A stretch of DNA of 64,000 bases from Zingiber officinale (GCF_018446385.1 NC_055987.1:10067705-10131704); one strand, 5' to 3'. Numbered from the stretch's first letter, positions 21,913 to 32,984 are shown. Numbers and translations are program-made. The notes: generated by a model not told the origin, from the letters alone.

Positions 21913-24111
21913 TCACTCTAGATAATCCAGAACGTCATCATGTAGAGAGTTGTTCAACTTGCTGCGGTTGATGACGTTGTCCATCAGATCGGCGGGGAGA
22001 TGGTCGTCTGCCTTAAGTTGTCGCAACGTCCCGTCAATGGCCAACTCAAAGAGACGAACGATTCGCCGAGCGACCTTATCAGTAAATGTGTCCGAGCGGA
22101 GGTAAGCCTGCTTCATATCTTCAAACTGGCTCGGCTCATTGTTTTGGTAGGTCGTCAAAGCAGCGCGAGAGGTCTCCAAGGCATCCTTCATAGCTTTCAG
22201 CTCCCCCCGCAGGGAAGTCTCTCCAGTCGAGCGGCAACTCTGCTCGGCGACCAGGAATTCTTCAGCTTCCTTGAGCTTCTGGGCGAGATTCCAAGCCGCC
22301 TGGTTTTTCAGCTCTAGATCGGCGATGGCTCGGTTCTTCCTCATTGTGGCCAGCTCGATTTTCTTATCATAAGTTCTTACCTTTGTCTCGAGCCGGCCCA
22401 GCAGGATTTCTTGGTCAGCGGACTTCTTCCGTTTGGTCTCAAGGAGCCTATTGGTCTTTTCCAGGTCGGCCTTCAGATTGGCGATCGACAACCCTTGGGA
22501 GGAGGACGCGCCACTCGAGATCTTGAGCTTCTTAATCTCATCCTCTACAAAGACGAGCCATTAACACAGGGCTATGCTCTCCACCTAGTACTGCAGAAGG
22601 GCGGGAAAATATTAGCGTTGATCGGAGGTAAATCATGAATTGGTAGTAAAATACATATCCTGGTGGACATTTGCAGGTGGTTGTTGGCGAGAGCCCCCGA
22701 GGGCATCGTTGCCGCTCGCGCCCTGGCTTCCTCCCAAATGCCGACGAGTGGCCCGCAGATGAGAATTTTGTGGTTGGGAGTGCGCGGCTGGGTGCTCGGC
22801 TCAAGGTAATCCTCCGTTGGCAGGTGAAGGATCGTTGTCACGGACCGCCGGCTGCTCGGGGCCGATTGGAAAGAGGCCATTGGATCGAAAGGTTAGGCCG
22901 TGGGCATAGGGAGGATACCAGATCGCAAACCCTTCGTTGGGTAGGGGGCAGAAACGCGACCGGTTGGGCAGCAATGGTCTCTCACGGTAGATCGGCCAGG
23001 GATGGTCTCTCAACCGCAGATGTGGCAGATTGAGAAGGCTGGTCCACTCGGCCCCTCTTGTGCCGGGAAAGAGGCTCACCATCACCGGAAGACTCGGAGC
23101 CTTCAATCCGGGCGGCAGGCTACGACTCAGGGGTTGGGAGCGGCTCTCCAGCAACTTCGATGCTGGGTGTCTGGTCGGCAGCACCCTCGGCCACAGTGGG
23201 CGTCTCCCCCGCTCTTAGCGAGCGCGCCTTCATGGGAGCCGATTGGCATTAGACCGCGGCTCGCCAATTCCTTTGCAGCAGCTGCCTCAACCTCAGCATC
23301 CTTAAGCTTTGTGTAGCCGGCCACCCGCGCTCGCATCATGACTTCGGCTGCAAAAGAAAACAAGAAATCAGTTAGACTCAAAGGAATTAGGAAAGGATCC
23401 AAGAAGTTCCATACCTAGGCCGCTCGGGAGTCGGGTGCGGATCGGACTCAGGCCGAAGATGTACATGACACCTTCCAACATCAGCTTATGGATGCCATAT
23501 TTTTGACCGACCATCATGGATGCCTCATGAAGATAGTTTCGCCGACTCTTATACTTCTTCAGATCGGGTTGAGGTGGTAGTCCGACCTACCAGCGCGTCC
23601 GAAAACTGGGCCATTCGGGAAGTCACATAAAAAAGAAATATTCCTTCCAATGTTTGTTGGAAGTTGACATTTTATCAAAGAAAACTAACCTGACCCACGA
23701 CTGAAAGAGGAAGGTTTCCAGTTCGGACTGCTTGGGATAATAAAAATAATGAAAAACTCGAGGGCTCAAAGGAATGTCGTGCAGCCGAAACGACACGATG
23801 ACGTCGCACGACAAGCGAGAAGAGTTCGGCTCGAGTTACGGAAGGGGAACGCGGAAATAATTTCCGACTTCAATGATGAAGGGGTGGATATGGAATCGGA
23901 GACCGACCACAAAATGGTCTCGGAACAGACATATGGTGTCGATCGGCAGATCATTGGGCCGATCGGACAAAGAAGCCAGAATGATTTCGTGATCAGAAGG
24001 AAGCTCAAAAGCTTTTTTGAGGCTCTCAGCGTCGCCCGCATCGAACCTGGTCTCCATGTTAGTGTACCAGAGTCCAGGAGCAAGGTCTGACGGCTGTGCA
24101 GAGCTCGCCAT
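21913..24111 (-). pseudogene. Element B antisense gene (PF04195-like start, coiled-coil end)
   Basis: Read on the minus strand it starts at 24111 (MASSAQPSDL). Residues 12-90 hold LWYTNMETRFDAGDAESLKK, DHEIILA and GLRFHIHPFIIEVGNYFRVP, which resemble the plant 'putative gypsy type transposon' domain (PF04195). After a frame change it continues as FRLHDIPLSPRVFHYFYYPK to about 23623. A 67-bp gap at 23348-23414 has splice-like borders (GTATGG ... TTTTGCAG) and a pyrimidine-rich end. The last part, 21913-22491, is open for 192 codons of heptad-rich sequence (MSIANLKADLEKTNRLLETK ...), a likely coiled coil. Antisense extra genes near the 3' LTR are a described property of Tat elements. The product's role is unknown. 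Frame breaks make this copy a pseudogene unless further introns explain them. Confidence 0.65.
23348..23414 (-). other. Candidate intron in element B antisense gene
   Basis: On the minus strand GTATGGAAC opens and TTTCTTTTGCAG closes a 67-bp segment lying between coding-like blocks. Element D has a GTAAGAATT donor at the equivalent place (29380), but its acceptor is damaged. A spliced antisense transcript would need its own promoter near the 3' LTR. Confidence 0.45.
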
Positions 24112-24796
24112 TGCCAAAATATGAAGGGAAAAGAGTCCGAGGGGAAGAAATGCGAACAAAAAACCCAAAGCGAGCACTGAAAGTAGCGGGGAGCGAAAAG
24201 TAAGGCAAAAAGATTGAAGGAGGGAAGAATCAGGAAGAAAGCTTACAGGAGGAGAAAGAGTCGTCGCCGATGAGATGCAGAAGATCGTCGGAGCACAGAT
24301 CGCGCAGGATGTCGCCGGCAGCTTTCGCAGGAGATGCAAAGTGAGAAAAGGAAGCTGGCGCTGCGGCTTTATAAACTTTGGGCTCGGCCGACTGGAGCTG
24401 TCCAATCTAAGTCACGGGAACCGGAGCACAAATCCAACCGTAGAATTCAAATCACCAAACGTCACATCAACACTTGTTGCTTTGGTGATTGTGGCGGTGG
24501 CACGTGGTATTTCCTCATTGGTCCGCATTTAATGGACGTCATTAACAGGCATGGGCGCGTGCTTGGCCTTAATGGAGGCAATCTACACGAATTCCAAAGA
24601 GATTCGAGTGACGTCAGCGTTGACCACACTCGTTCAAAGACACCGAAGGAGAAAGTCCCAATACAAGTACTCGAAGAGCTGATCAACCTCAAGGATCAGT
24701 CCTATAGCCGATCGACAATCTTGAGACTGAACCACAGGAGTCCACCGATATCCCGGATTGATCTCGGACTTTGTCCAATCGATCAGGACTTACGAC

Positions 24797-24827
24797 CTCC
24801 TTCGACTAGACTTGAGGGAGAGATATG
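24797..24827 (+). other. Element B polypurine tract
   Basis: CCTTCGACTAGACTTGAGGG and a following GAGA run end directly at the 3' LTR start (TGATGCGGGG). The same words are found before the 3' LTRs of C and D. Confidence 0.7.
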
Positions 24828-25215
24828 TGATGCGGGGATATGAGACTCACCCCAAAGAGGGGCAAGGCTATAGTGGAAGTCAAAGTCAAGGCGTGGTCAA
24901 CTCCCCTACATCATCGGCTGGTCAGGTAACCCACTTGCTCGACCGAGATAAAAAATGTCTGATCCAACATCATCATAACTCCCCGCGTAACTTTTGGCGC
25001 CTCGAGAGTATGTGTCGTTGAGACACCGCGCAAATGGCGCTCGGACTTATATCAAACCTCGGAACCCAGGAAAGCGGGTCGCGACCATAACTACATTGAG
25101 GCTCCGACTCGACAGTGAGACCGGACGGAAGGCTGGAAGGTTGGCGGCCATCCGCTCGGCTCAGAAGCGATAGAGTCGGGATGGGCGATGGTTGAGACTT
25201 ACTCGCTCGGGCAGA
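24828..25215 (+). repeat. Element B 3' LTR, first part
   Basis: It matches 9780-10180 (for example the CATCATCGGC and GGTAACCCACTTG words). It is interrupted at 25215 by element D and resumes at 31253. Confidence 0.85.
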
Positions 25216-26003
25216 TGATCCGGTAGTAAGCGGGCCCCTTCTCTTGAAGTCAGCCAAGTGGAAGTCACGGCAGCCGCCCGGAAGGAGTGTGGTGGCCGGA
25301 CCGGAGACTGACCATAGATGCCGGGTAGATGCGCTGAGTGGATGGAATCAGTAAGGAGGGTCGTACCGGTTGCACTTATAGTTGGTAGGCACCTGTCAAA
25401 TCGTCGGGTTCGGCCTCGATTAAAAGGTCATGGACCGGTGACCTTTGACCGATCCGCGATCATAAAGCCCTTGTTAGTCTCCACAAGCACAAGTAAACCC
25501 ATGCGGATGTCCAGTCGGATGTTTAGGTATCTTTCGCTTTCGGACTACAAGTTTGGAAGCAAAGGGAAGGGAGGATTTCTTTCTACGACCTGTGAGTTTT
25601 CCGTGTGTCATGCTCAAATCTTGTGACGGGATTCTTGTCATCGAGGCATGCTTTGGTATGCGATATGGGTCAATTAAACTTTACGGTAGCGTACCTAGGA
25701 AAGGTAAGCTTTACGTGCACCTAGGATAGGAGAGGGGACACTTATGCACCTTGGTACGCGTGCCCCAAACCTTTCGACTCTATAAAGAACCTCGGGTTTC
25801 ATCGACAGAGGAGGATGGTATGTACTCACGAGACACGGAGCCACCTTGTTCATCGTGATTTACACGAGAGGCGTGGAGGTCGTCGGCGAGGATCCTTCCG
25901 CCGACCCGGACTTACGATGGCGAACATCTAGAGCACTAGTTGGAGACCTACATCGTGAGCCTTGGGCGTCACGTTGTCTGTTGACACGGTTGGACGAGGA
26001 TCA
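25216..26003 (+). repeat. Element D 5' LTR
   Basis: It starts TGATCCGG and ends GGATCA. A TATAAAG box lies at 25781-25787, and the partner LTR has TATATAAAG at 31060-31068. It shares GTTTAGGTATCTTTCGCT and CTTATAGTT words with the 3' LTR, along with many small indels. Confidence 0.88.
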
Positions 26004-26024
26004 AATTGGCGCCAAATGTGGATG
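26004..26024 (+). other. Element D primer-binding site
   Basis: AATTGGCGCCAAATGTGGAT follows the LTR end. It is a variant of the site in B. Confidence 0.7.
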
Positions 26025-26739
26025 AAACAAACTACAGCCGTAGCGTAATTCCCGGATCGTTCCAAGTCTGATCGCGGAAGAAAGTCGATTGGTGACGGCG
26101 TGACGTTAAGCGCCATGGCTTCAAAATCATCGAGAAGCTAAGCTCGGGCGTATACGGAGGATGAGGGGCCAGATGACTGACTAGATAGGCCAAGTGGCTT
26201 ACGAACCACCTCCGGTATTCAAGGCGGTGAAGGTGTATCCAAATCACCACTGTGTATTTCATTTTCGACTAAATACTTGAAATGCAGATGAAAAGTCAAA
26301 GGGCGAATATAGGCATTATCATCGTGGCGAAGGCCCCAGACGTCGGTAGGGAAGTTTAATAATGGTTAGACTTGTAAGCAAATAACTTGCGTGCGTTAAG
26401 TAGAGATTAAATTAGTCGTACCAGCATTCAGTCAGAAGGCCCGTACCCTTGAGCGGAGTATATTATCGAGGCAAAATACTCGATGAAGTAGATCTGAGCC
26501 GTGCGGCGAGGAGGGCATTATCAAGCTGGGGGAAAGGCGAAGAGCAGCCCGTGAGTGTCAAAATTAGCAGCCTTGGCCAGTCTGGCCCAGACGTTAAGCA
26601 AGTGAGCAGCCCAGGCAATTTATAAAATATCGCGCCGACGAACCCGTCGTTAAAAATCAAAAGAGGCAGGCGGCGTCTATAAAACCCTCCGGCGGAATAC
26701 CCGGCGAAACTCAAAATGCGTTAAAGAATCGAGGAAACC

Positions 26740-27790
26740 CTTGACAAGCTATAAATATCGCACCGGCCCGAACGCAAGTCGTTAAAAATCAAGAGGCAGC
26801 CCGGCGTCTATAAACCCTCCGGCGGAATGTAAGCCCGAGCTCAAATCGTTAAAGATCGAAACGCGCCGACCATTATAAATATCCGGCGCCCGGCGGCGAG
26901 CCGCAAGTCGTTAAAAATCAAGGAGCGGCGTGATCTATAAACCTCCGGCGAATCTGGCCGAGCTCGTCGTTAAAGATCGAGCGGCATGGGCAGTATAAAT
27001 GTATCATGTGGCGAACGCAAATCGTTAAAAATCAAGAGGCAGTAGGCGTCTATAAACCCTCCGGCGGAATACCCGTGGCTCCGTCGTTAAAGATAGAGGC
27101 AGCGCCCGACCAGGCTATAAATATCACGTGGCCAAGCGAGCCTTGCCGTCGTTAAAAATCGAGGCAATGGCGTCTATAAACCCTCCGGCGGAATCACAGA
27201 AGCGAGCTCAAAATTAGATTAAAGATCGAGAGCCGCGCCGACGGCTATAAATATCGCCGGCGAGCACCCCGTCGTTAAAAAATCAAGAGGCAAGCGATTA
27301 AACTCTCAGGGCGGAATCTTAGGCAGACTCCGTCGTTAAAGATCGACCCCATGTAGGCAGTATGAATGTCCGTAGCCGGCGGAAACACCGTCGTTAAAAT
27401 CAAAGAGGCAGGCGGTATAAACCCTCCGGCGGAATACCGGCCGAGCTCCGTCGTTAAGATCGGGAAACGCGCCCGGCCAGCTATAAATATCGGCGCCGGC
27501 AATTACCGTCATTAAAATCAATAGGCAATGGTACATAAACCCTCACGGCGGAATCTGCGTGACTCGTCGTTAAAGATCGAGGCAGCCCGGCCGGCTATAA
27601 ATATCAGCGTAAGCGAGCACCGTCGTTAAAATCAAAGAGCGAGGCAGTATAAGCCTCAAGGCGGAATACGAAAGCGAGCCGAAATGCGTTAAGGTCGGCG
27701 GCCAGCCTTGGCCATTTATAAATATCACCGCCAGCCGAGCTCCGTGGTAAAAATCAAAGGCAGGCGTCTACATAAAATAATCCGGCGGAA
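26740..27790 (+). repeat. Element D tandem array (about 120-bp double unit)
   Basis: About eight to nine copies of a two-part unit. One half has CGTTAAAAATCAAGAGGCAG, then GTCTATAAACCCTCCGGCGG. The other half has GTCGTTAAAGATCGA, then GGCTATAAATATCG. Each half pairs a GTTAAA word with a TATAAA word, as in the A and C arrays. Small deletions are frequent. Confidence 0.85.
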
Positions 27791-30171
27791 TATCGTCGAC
27801 ACTGCGATTATTCGTATTCCGGATTCAGACCGAAGCTATTTTCGGACTCGGTTCGGTATAAAGGTTCGGATCGACTAGGCGAGCGATCTGCTAACCAGTT
27901 GATATTCGGAGGACGGAAGAGCAGGAAAACACTTCGTTACGGAAGAATGCCTCGAATGCTGGTATGATGTGATAGAAGGCAGCGGACCGTGACAAGTGTT
28001 TGCAGGAGCGGAGTGCGAAAGATAGGGTACACGAAGGAAAGCATTTCATTAAAATTAGAACCTTAGGTCGAGTGGCTAAGTACAAAAAGGTGCATGTTCG
28101 GTAGGGTGGCGAAATTACAAAAATTACTCGATGTAGTCGTGAGGTCCCTCGGAATGTTGCTCGGGAGCTCCACTTGATCGCCGGGTGGAATATTGGTGGA
28201 CTCGGGAAGAAGGCATAGTAGCCAAAGTACATTCCAGCGCGCATTTTTCTCGAACGAGAAGGCGATCGGATGTAACTTGGGAGGCGGCGACTCGGCTCGG
28301 CTCGGCATCACAGTATTCCTTGAAGGTTGCCTAGGAGCTTATCGAGGCCTCATTCGGGCGTTGATCTTCTCGCGTCAGCCGGCGGCTGCCTTCTCCGATC
28401 GGTGCTCCGTCGGCTCCTTTATCTTCAACTCCAGGCCCTCCCGTTTCTTCTCGGATCGGAGATGGGTGTGTTCTTAAGTGGTGGCGAGTTATCTTTGTGT
28501 CAGCGACTTGACACATCGCTCGGACTCGGCTAGGCGTGGGCACGATCGGTATTTTCTTACTTCTTCACTAAGTTTTCTTGACTCTTTTTGCAACTCGGGT
28601 AGGAAGGTCCTTGGGAGCCGCTCGGACCACTGCCATGATTGCCTTATCTCCTCCCATAGCCGAGCGAGCGGAGCTTTGCTATCTCTTCCACCACCTCGGC
28701 GCGGTTGTTAGAAGCCGCGGAAATATTTTAGGTAAAACAAAAAAAAACAACGAAGAACTTACCCGCAGCTTGCATGTGGCTATTGGCTAAGATGCAAGAG
28801 AGAATCGTCTTTCTGGCGTCGTCGCCACATCTCGCGAGGGCCTTTAAATCGGGCAGATCGTCTCGAGCGCGGGCAACTCTTGATCGGAAGATGAAGAGTA
28901 ATATTAAGCCGTGATCGCCGAGATCGGAGCCGTCGAGCGGCGAAGACCGAAGACCCAGGCGCGGGGAGAGTGTCGTAGGGGAGTAGCCTGACGGCGCTCG
29001 TCAGCTCGTCAGGATCAGAGGCGGTCAGATGAAATGGTCTCGAGGGCGCCTTCCCTTTCATGAGGTCGGCGGTGAAGTTGGACGCGGAGGTAGGTGGCAG
29101 TCTCACTCGGCGTCTCTTTCGGCTGATCCTCCTCGACGGACCCTTCCTCGGGGCGTTGGTTCCTGGAGGTAAGCCTTGTCCACATCTTGTTGAGAGGCTG
29201 GCGGCGATTCGACTGGGTGCTCCGCTTTCTCCAGCCAAGTGTGAATACGGCCCATTTTCGTTTGCATCGGTAGCTTTGCCTTTCTCTTTAGAGCCTTGCC
29301 ATCAAGGGTCCATGGCGATGTCGGTGCATGAAAAAAGAAATCGATTAGCAATTAAAGCAAGTGCCAAGCAAAATTCTTACCGAAGTCGGTCGGAGAGAAG
29401 TAGCCCAAAAATGTACATCACTCCCTCGTGAAGAAGCTTGTTGATGTCAAGTCGTAGATAAGCTAGTACATTGTTGGCGTGAAGATAGTCCAGTCGGGTC
29501 TTGAATTTCTTGATTCGGGAGGAGGTAGGTGGTGACTTGCCTTTGGGTTGGTGGCGGGCATGCGGAGGTAGAAATAATAGTCCTTCCAATGTTTATTGGA
29601 GGTGGGAAGAAGAAGACGGGCCGAGCTTGGAACATAAAGGTGCCCGGCTCGGCTTAGGATAATAGAAATAAAGAAGTCCGGTCGGAGGGAATGTTGTGAA
29701 TCTTGAACAAAGCGACAGCGAGAGGAGACGGAAGGTGTTTGGTACTAAACTTCCGCGGCATGATAATTCTGCGTGCTATAAAAGGATGAAGGGAGCCATG
29801 AGGCGCAGAATTGTGTGAACAGAGAAACCACCGGCGGTAGCAGCTGGCCGGGACAGTGAAGCGAACTTGATATCCTCGGATTTGAAATTGTCGACAAATA
29901 TCAAAATCCGTTGTTATTAGCGAGATGTGGTAGTATACCATGGGCCTGTTCTTGGGATGAGAAGGCCCATGATGATGCGAGAAGAAATCAAAAGGAAGTT
30001 CAAGGCGAAGGAATGGAATTTCAAGACTCGACTAGGGAAGAAATACAGGATTAGATAAGGAAGGAGGAGATCTAAAACCTTCTTGAGGGAGATGAATCGA
30101 GAAAGCGAGGCGTCGAGGAGGGCAAGATCTGGGAGCTCCACAGTGGAACAGATGGGAGAGGTGATGAGCAA
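27791..30171 (-). pseudogene. Element D antisense gene remnant
   Basis: Minus-strand blocks correspond to the antisense gene of B. The PWYTT word near the start of the gene lies at about 29940. The block PLAVALFKIHNIPSDR at 29654-29730 aligns with the FRLHDIPLS block of B, and a piece around 29570-29600 (PPPINIGRTI) aligns with the STSNKHWKEY block. An open frame at 28780-29238 (152 codons) is basic and unrecognised. Donor-like GTAAGAATT (from 29380) and GTAAGTTC (from 28761) match the positions of the gaps in B. Frames change repeatedly, so no complete protein can be made. Confidence 0.5.
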
Positions 30172-30514
30172 CGGAAGGAGAGCGAAGAATTTATAGGGTG
30201 AGGCGGTCGGCCTCCACCGTCGGATCCAATCGCATGTTCATCGTTTATTTTGATTGCTTGGTCATATCAAATATCATGCCCTTGGTACTCTGTGGCATTG
30301 CTCCACGTGGCGATCAATCATTGGAGCATTTAATGAAGGTATGATCGACATTGATGTCGAAGATTGGCGCAGATAAGGAGATCCGTGAAAGCCATCATTG
30401 ATTCATTCGGATACCTCTGCCATGGCCAGGCGGAGAAGATTAGCATGGAAGCGGTTCGGCTGGACTCACGATCGGTCGACATCGCCTCCGCGACTAGACT
30501 TGAAGGAAGGCAAG

Positions 30515-31247
30515 TGATCCGGTGGTAGTCGGGCCCCCTTCTCTTGCAAAGTCGCGCCTGGAAGTCACCCAGTAGCACCGGAGAGGAGAGTGTGGTGCGG
30601 ATGACGGGGCCGTAGATGGCGGTCGATCGGTAGACCATGGGAATCGAGTGGAATCAGGAAGGGTCGGTTTGCACTTATAGTTAGTGGCACCTGTCAAATC
30701 GGTTAGGCGCTTTCGATTAAAAGGTCATGGAGGCTGACCTTTGTCAAAGATCGCCAGCACCCACCTGTTTGTTAGTCTCCCTGACCAAAGTAAACCCACT
30801 GCGGATGTCGATTCGGATGTTTAGGTATCTTTCGCTCGGACTACAAGTTTGGAGCAAAGGGCAGAGGATTTCTTTCGACACTGTGGGTTTCACGTGTGTC
30901 GTATGCTCCAAATCTTGTGACGATTCTGTTTTGTCGAGGCATGCTTTGGGTAGCGATAGTCAGTACTACCGCGTACCTAGGAAAGGACACGAGGTACTGG
31001 GATAGGATAGAGACCGGGGGACACTTATGCACCTTTACTGCGTGGCGTACCTCTTCCTCTATATAAAGAACCTCGGTTTCATCGACGGAGGAGGATGGTA
31101 TGCGAGACGAGAGATTTACGTGATTTACACCTTGAGCGTCGGTGGTCGTGTGAGTTTCGGCTGCTTACATGGATAGCGGGCATCTCGACACTAGTTGGAG
31201 ACCTACCACGCGAGCCTTGGGCGTCCAGTCAGTTTTGGACGGGATCA
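30515..31247 (+). repeat. Element D 3' LTR
   Basis: It starts TGATCCGGTGG and ends GGACGGGATCA, next to GCAGA. It is the direct-repeat partner of 25216-26003. Confidence 0.88.
31060..31068 (+). promoter_or_regulatory. TATA box of element D 3' LTR
   Basis: TATATAAAG with downstream AACCTCGG and TTTCATCGAC, matching the 5' LTR box at 25781-25787. Confidence 0.6.
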
Positions 31248-31252
31248 GCAGA

Positions 31253-31685
31253 CAGAGAGTGACGATATCCTTCTTGGAGCGTGCGGCATGGTTGGCCGGA
31301 GGATCGTCTGCGGAAGGTTCCACTATCACGTCGATAATTCGTTAAGGTATGGGGTCAGAGACACTTTCCTGACATGTCTTTTCAGGGAATTTTTGAGAAG
31401 CGTGCACGTCTTGAGAAACGTGCACGCGCGCTCCCGAAGTCCTATATAAAGAGATCCAATTTTCATCGGAGGTATGGGAGATTACTGTTATTCTGCTTCT
31501 TTGGCTCCGTTTCCTTACTCCGCTTTCCCATTGGCGGTGAACGTCAGAGGGTCAACATCATAGAACCCCTTCCTAACTCGATACTAATATTATTATGCTT
31601 ATAAATTTATTTAGTTTGGAGTTCACGCGTGATCTACACGAGCGCTACATCCCAACATCTATCACTTCGATTTCCGGACAGGTCA
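31253..31685 (+). repeat. Element B 3' LTR, second part
   Basis: It continues the B LTR after D. It contains the TATATAAAG box (31443-31451) and ends CCGGACAGGTCA before the ATGCA duplication. Confidence 0.85.
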
Positions 31686-31907
31686 ATGCACAAAGCTATT
31701 ATTCATCGCAACAGCTAGATTTGTCAACACTTCTTTTCACTTGTCCTTTTTCTAGACATTTATATTTCTCAGTCTCAAGGTTCTACGGACTGCACGCAGT
31801 AATTAATTTGTGGGGTGAGAATTAAAAATTAACTTGTTCATTCGTTGATATTCATAGTTCAGAGATTATAAATAAATATGAAATAAAGATGGCGGTAGAG
31901 ATTAAAT

Positions 31908-32984
31908 TTACAGTTTGATGTTAGTGAGATCGAACCAAATCTGCTGGAACACGTCGACGATGGTATCGTGGTACTCGTCGGAATTGAGGGAGAGGTAGCA
32001 AGCGAGCAGCTCCTCCAGGTCCTTGGACGCGCGGATGTTGTTCTCCACGATCATCTCCATCATCGAGTCCCGGAAGTCCCTCTGCGGATCCGACGACGAC
32101 TTCACCACCAAGTAGCTCGCCGGAAACGGCAAGCCCTTCTTCTGCTGCATCGTGGCCGCCGTCCGCCTGTTGCTTGCCTTCTTGCTCGATAGCCGCGGGG
32201 AGTTGGCTCGCATTCGGAGGCGGCGGAGGCTGGCGGGAGAGACCTTCGCTAGGCTCTGGCTCTTGCTCTTGCTCTGCTCCTTAACCAAGATTGAATTTTG
32301 ATCAGTCCTTGAGTTGCTTCCCATGCTTTTGTCGTCGTATTTGGCTTCTTCGCGCGAGGGCTTCGTTAAAATCGGCGGGAGTTTGAGCTCGGAGATGGAC
32401 TCGAGCTCAAACTCATCCAGCTTCGAGTTCTTGCTCGAGTCCATGTCAGTGGCAGAGGAGATAAACCAACAACTTGCAGAATGCAACCGTGATTCCACGT
32501 CGTCGGACTCGAAATCGAACTCGAGTTCCTCCCCGTTCACGTAGAGGTCACGTCGAACCGTCAGCGTCTCCGACGGCGATGGCACCGGAGTCAGCAATTC
32601 TTCCGACTTCAACGCTCTCGAGCGGCAGCCGGCGGAAACAGAGGAGGCCACCAGCATGGGCTTCACAGGCGGAGTTCGCAGGTGCTTCTTCCTGCTCCGC
32701 TTCTTGGAATTCCGATGAGGCTCGCAAGGGAATTGCGTGTCCAAGGCCTTGGAGTGGGTAGGGGAGAAGGAGAACCTCTCCGCCTCTGTTCTGCAAGAGA
32801 AGTAGCAAGAGGCTCTTTTAGGAAGCACTTTGCTCGCCGGTGGACGAACGGTCTTCGGCGAGGCCGCCGCCGCCTTCGACGGCTGACTTCCGTCGCTTTT
32901 CCTCGCTCTGCGGCTCATGCCCTTGAGCTTGTAGAACCAAGTGTTCGGCATAATGTCCGAAAGTCGAAACCTATGGTTTCCCAT
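31908..32984 (-). CDS. OVATE family protein (OFP)
   Basis: A single-exon gene of 358 aa. I start it at 32984 because MGNHRFRLSDIMPNTWFYKL is the conserved N-terminus of the OFP1/OFP4-type subgroup; the frame stays open ten codons further upstream. Basic stretches (RRARKSDG and KKRSRKKHLR) are likely nuclear-localisation signals. The middle is Ser/Pro/Glu-rich and probably disordered. The last 70 residues are the OVATE domain: YLVVKSSSDPQRDFRDSMME, IRASKDLEELLACYLSLNSD, EYHDTIVDVFQQIWFDL. OFPs are plant-specific nuclear transcriptional repressors that bind TALE homeodomain and TRM proteins and limit organ elongation and secondary-wall formation. Length, lack of introns and domain order all fit the family. 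The gene starts 223 bp right of element B and is intact. A TATA-like CTATTTAT lies about 110 bp upstream on the minus strand. Confidence 0.95.
   Translation of the reverse strand: MGNHRFRLSDIMPNTWFYKLKGMSRRARKSDGSQPSKAAAASPKTVRPPASKVLPKRASCYFSCRTEAERFSFSPTHSKALDTQFPCEPHRNSKKRSRKKHLRTPPVKPMLVASSVSAGCRSRALKSEELLTPVPSPSETLTVRRDLYVNGEELEFDFESDDVESRLHSASCWFISSATDMDSSKNSKLDEFELESISELKLPPILTKPSREEAKYDDKSMGSNSRTDQNSILVKEQSKSKSQSLAKVSPASLRRLRMRANSPRLSSKKASNRRTAATMQQKKGLPFPASYLVVKSSSDPQRDFRDSMMEMIVENNIRASKDLEELLACYLSLNSDEYHDTIVDVFQQIWFDLTNIKL

Larger units (their letters stand above)
25216..31247 (+). mobile_element. Element D: non-autonomous Tat-like element nested in B's 3' LTR
   Basis: LTRs of 788 and 733 bp (25216-26003 and 30515-31247) are flanked by a perfect GCAGA duplication (25211-25215 and 31248-31252). 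A primer site (AATTGGCGCCAAATGTGG) follows the first LTR, and a polypurine tract (GAAGGAAGGCAAG, 30502-30514) precedes the second. The interior has a leader of about 700 bp, a tandem array (about 26740-27790) and an antisense gene remnant. No gag, RT or integrase is present. It looks like a deletion derivative of a Tat element that kept the array and antisense gene but lost gag-pol. Confidence 0.9.
9780..31685 (+). mobile_element. Element B: Tat-lineage Ty3/gypsy retrotransposon with two nested insertions
   Basis: B is flanked by a perfect 5-bp duplication, ATGCA (9775-9779 and 31686-31690). Its 5' LTR is 9780-10496 plus 16116-16306, split by element C. Its 3' LTR is 24828-25215 plus 31253-31685, split by element D. 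The interior runs primer site, gag, protease, reverse transcriptase, RNase H, a second RNase H, integrase, tandem array, antisense gene, polypurine tract. The second RNase H-like domain and the antisense gene place B in the Tat group of plant gypsy elements. Every coding block except integrase and parts of RNase H is interrupted by stops or frameshifts, and the reverse transcriptase has lost its catalytic core. LTR copies differ strongly, so this is the oldest insertion of the cluster. Confidence 0.88.
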
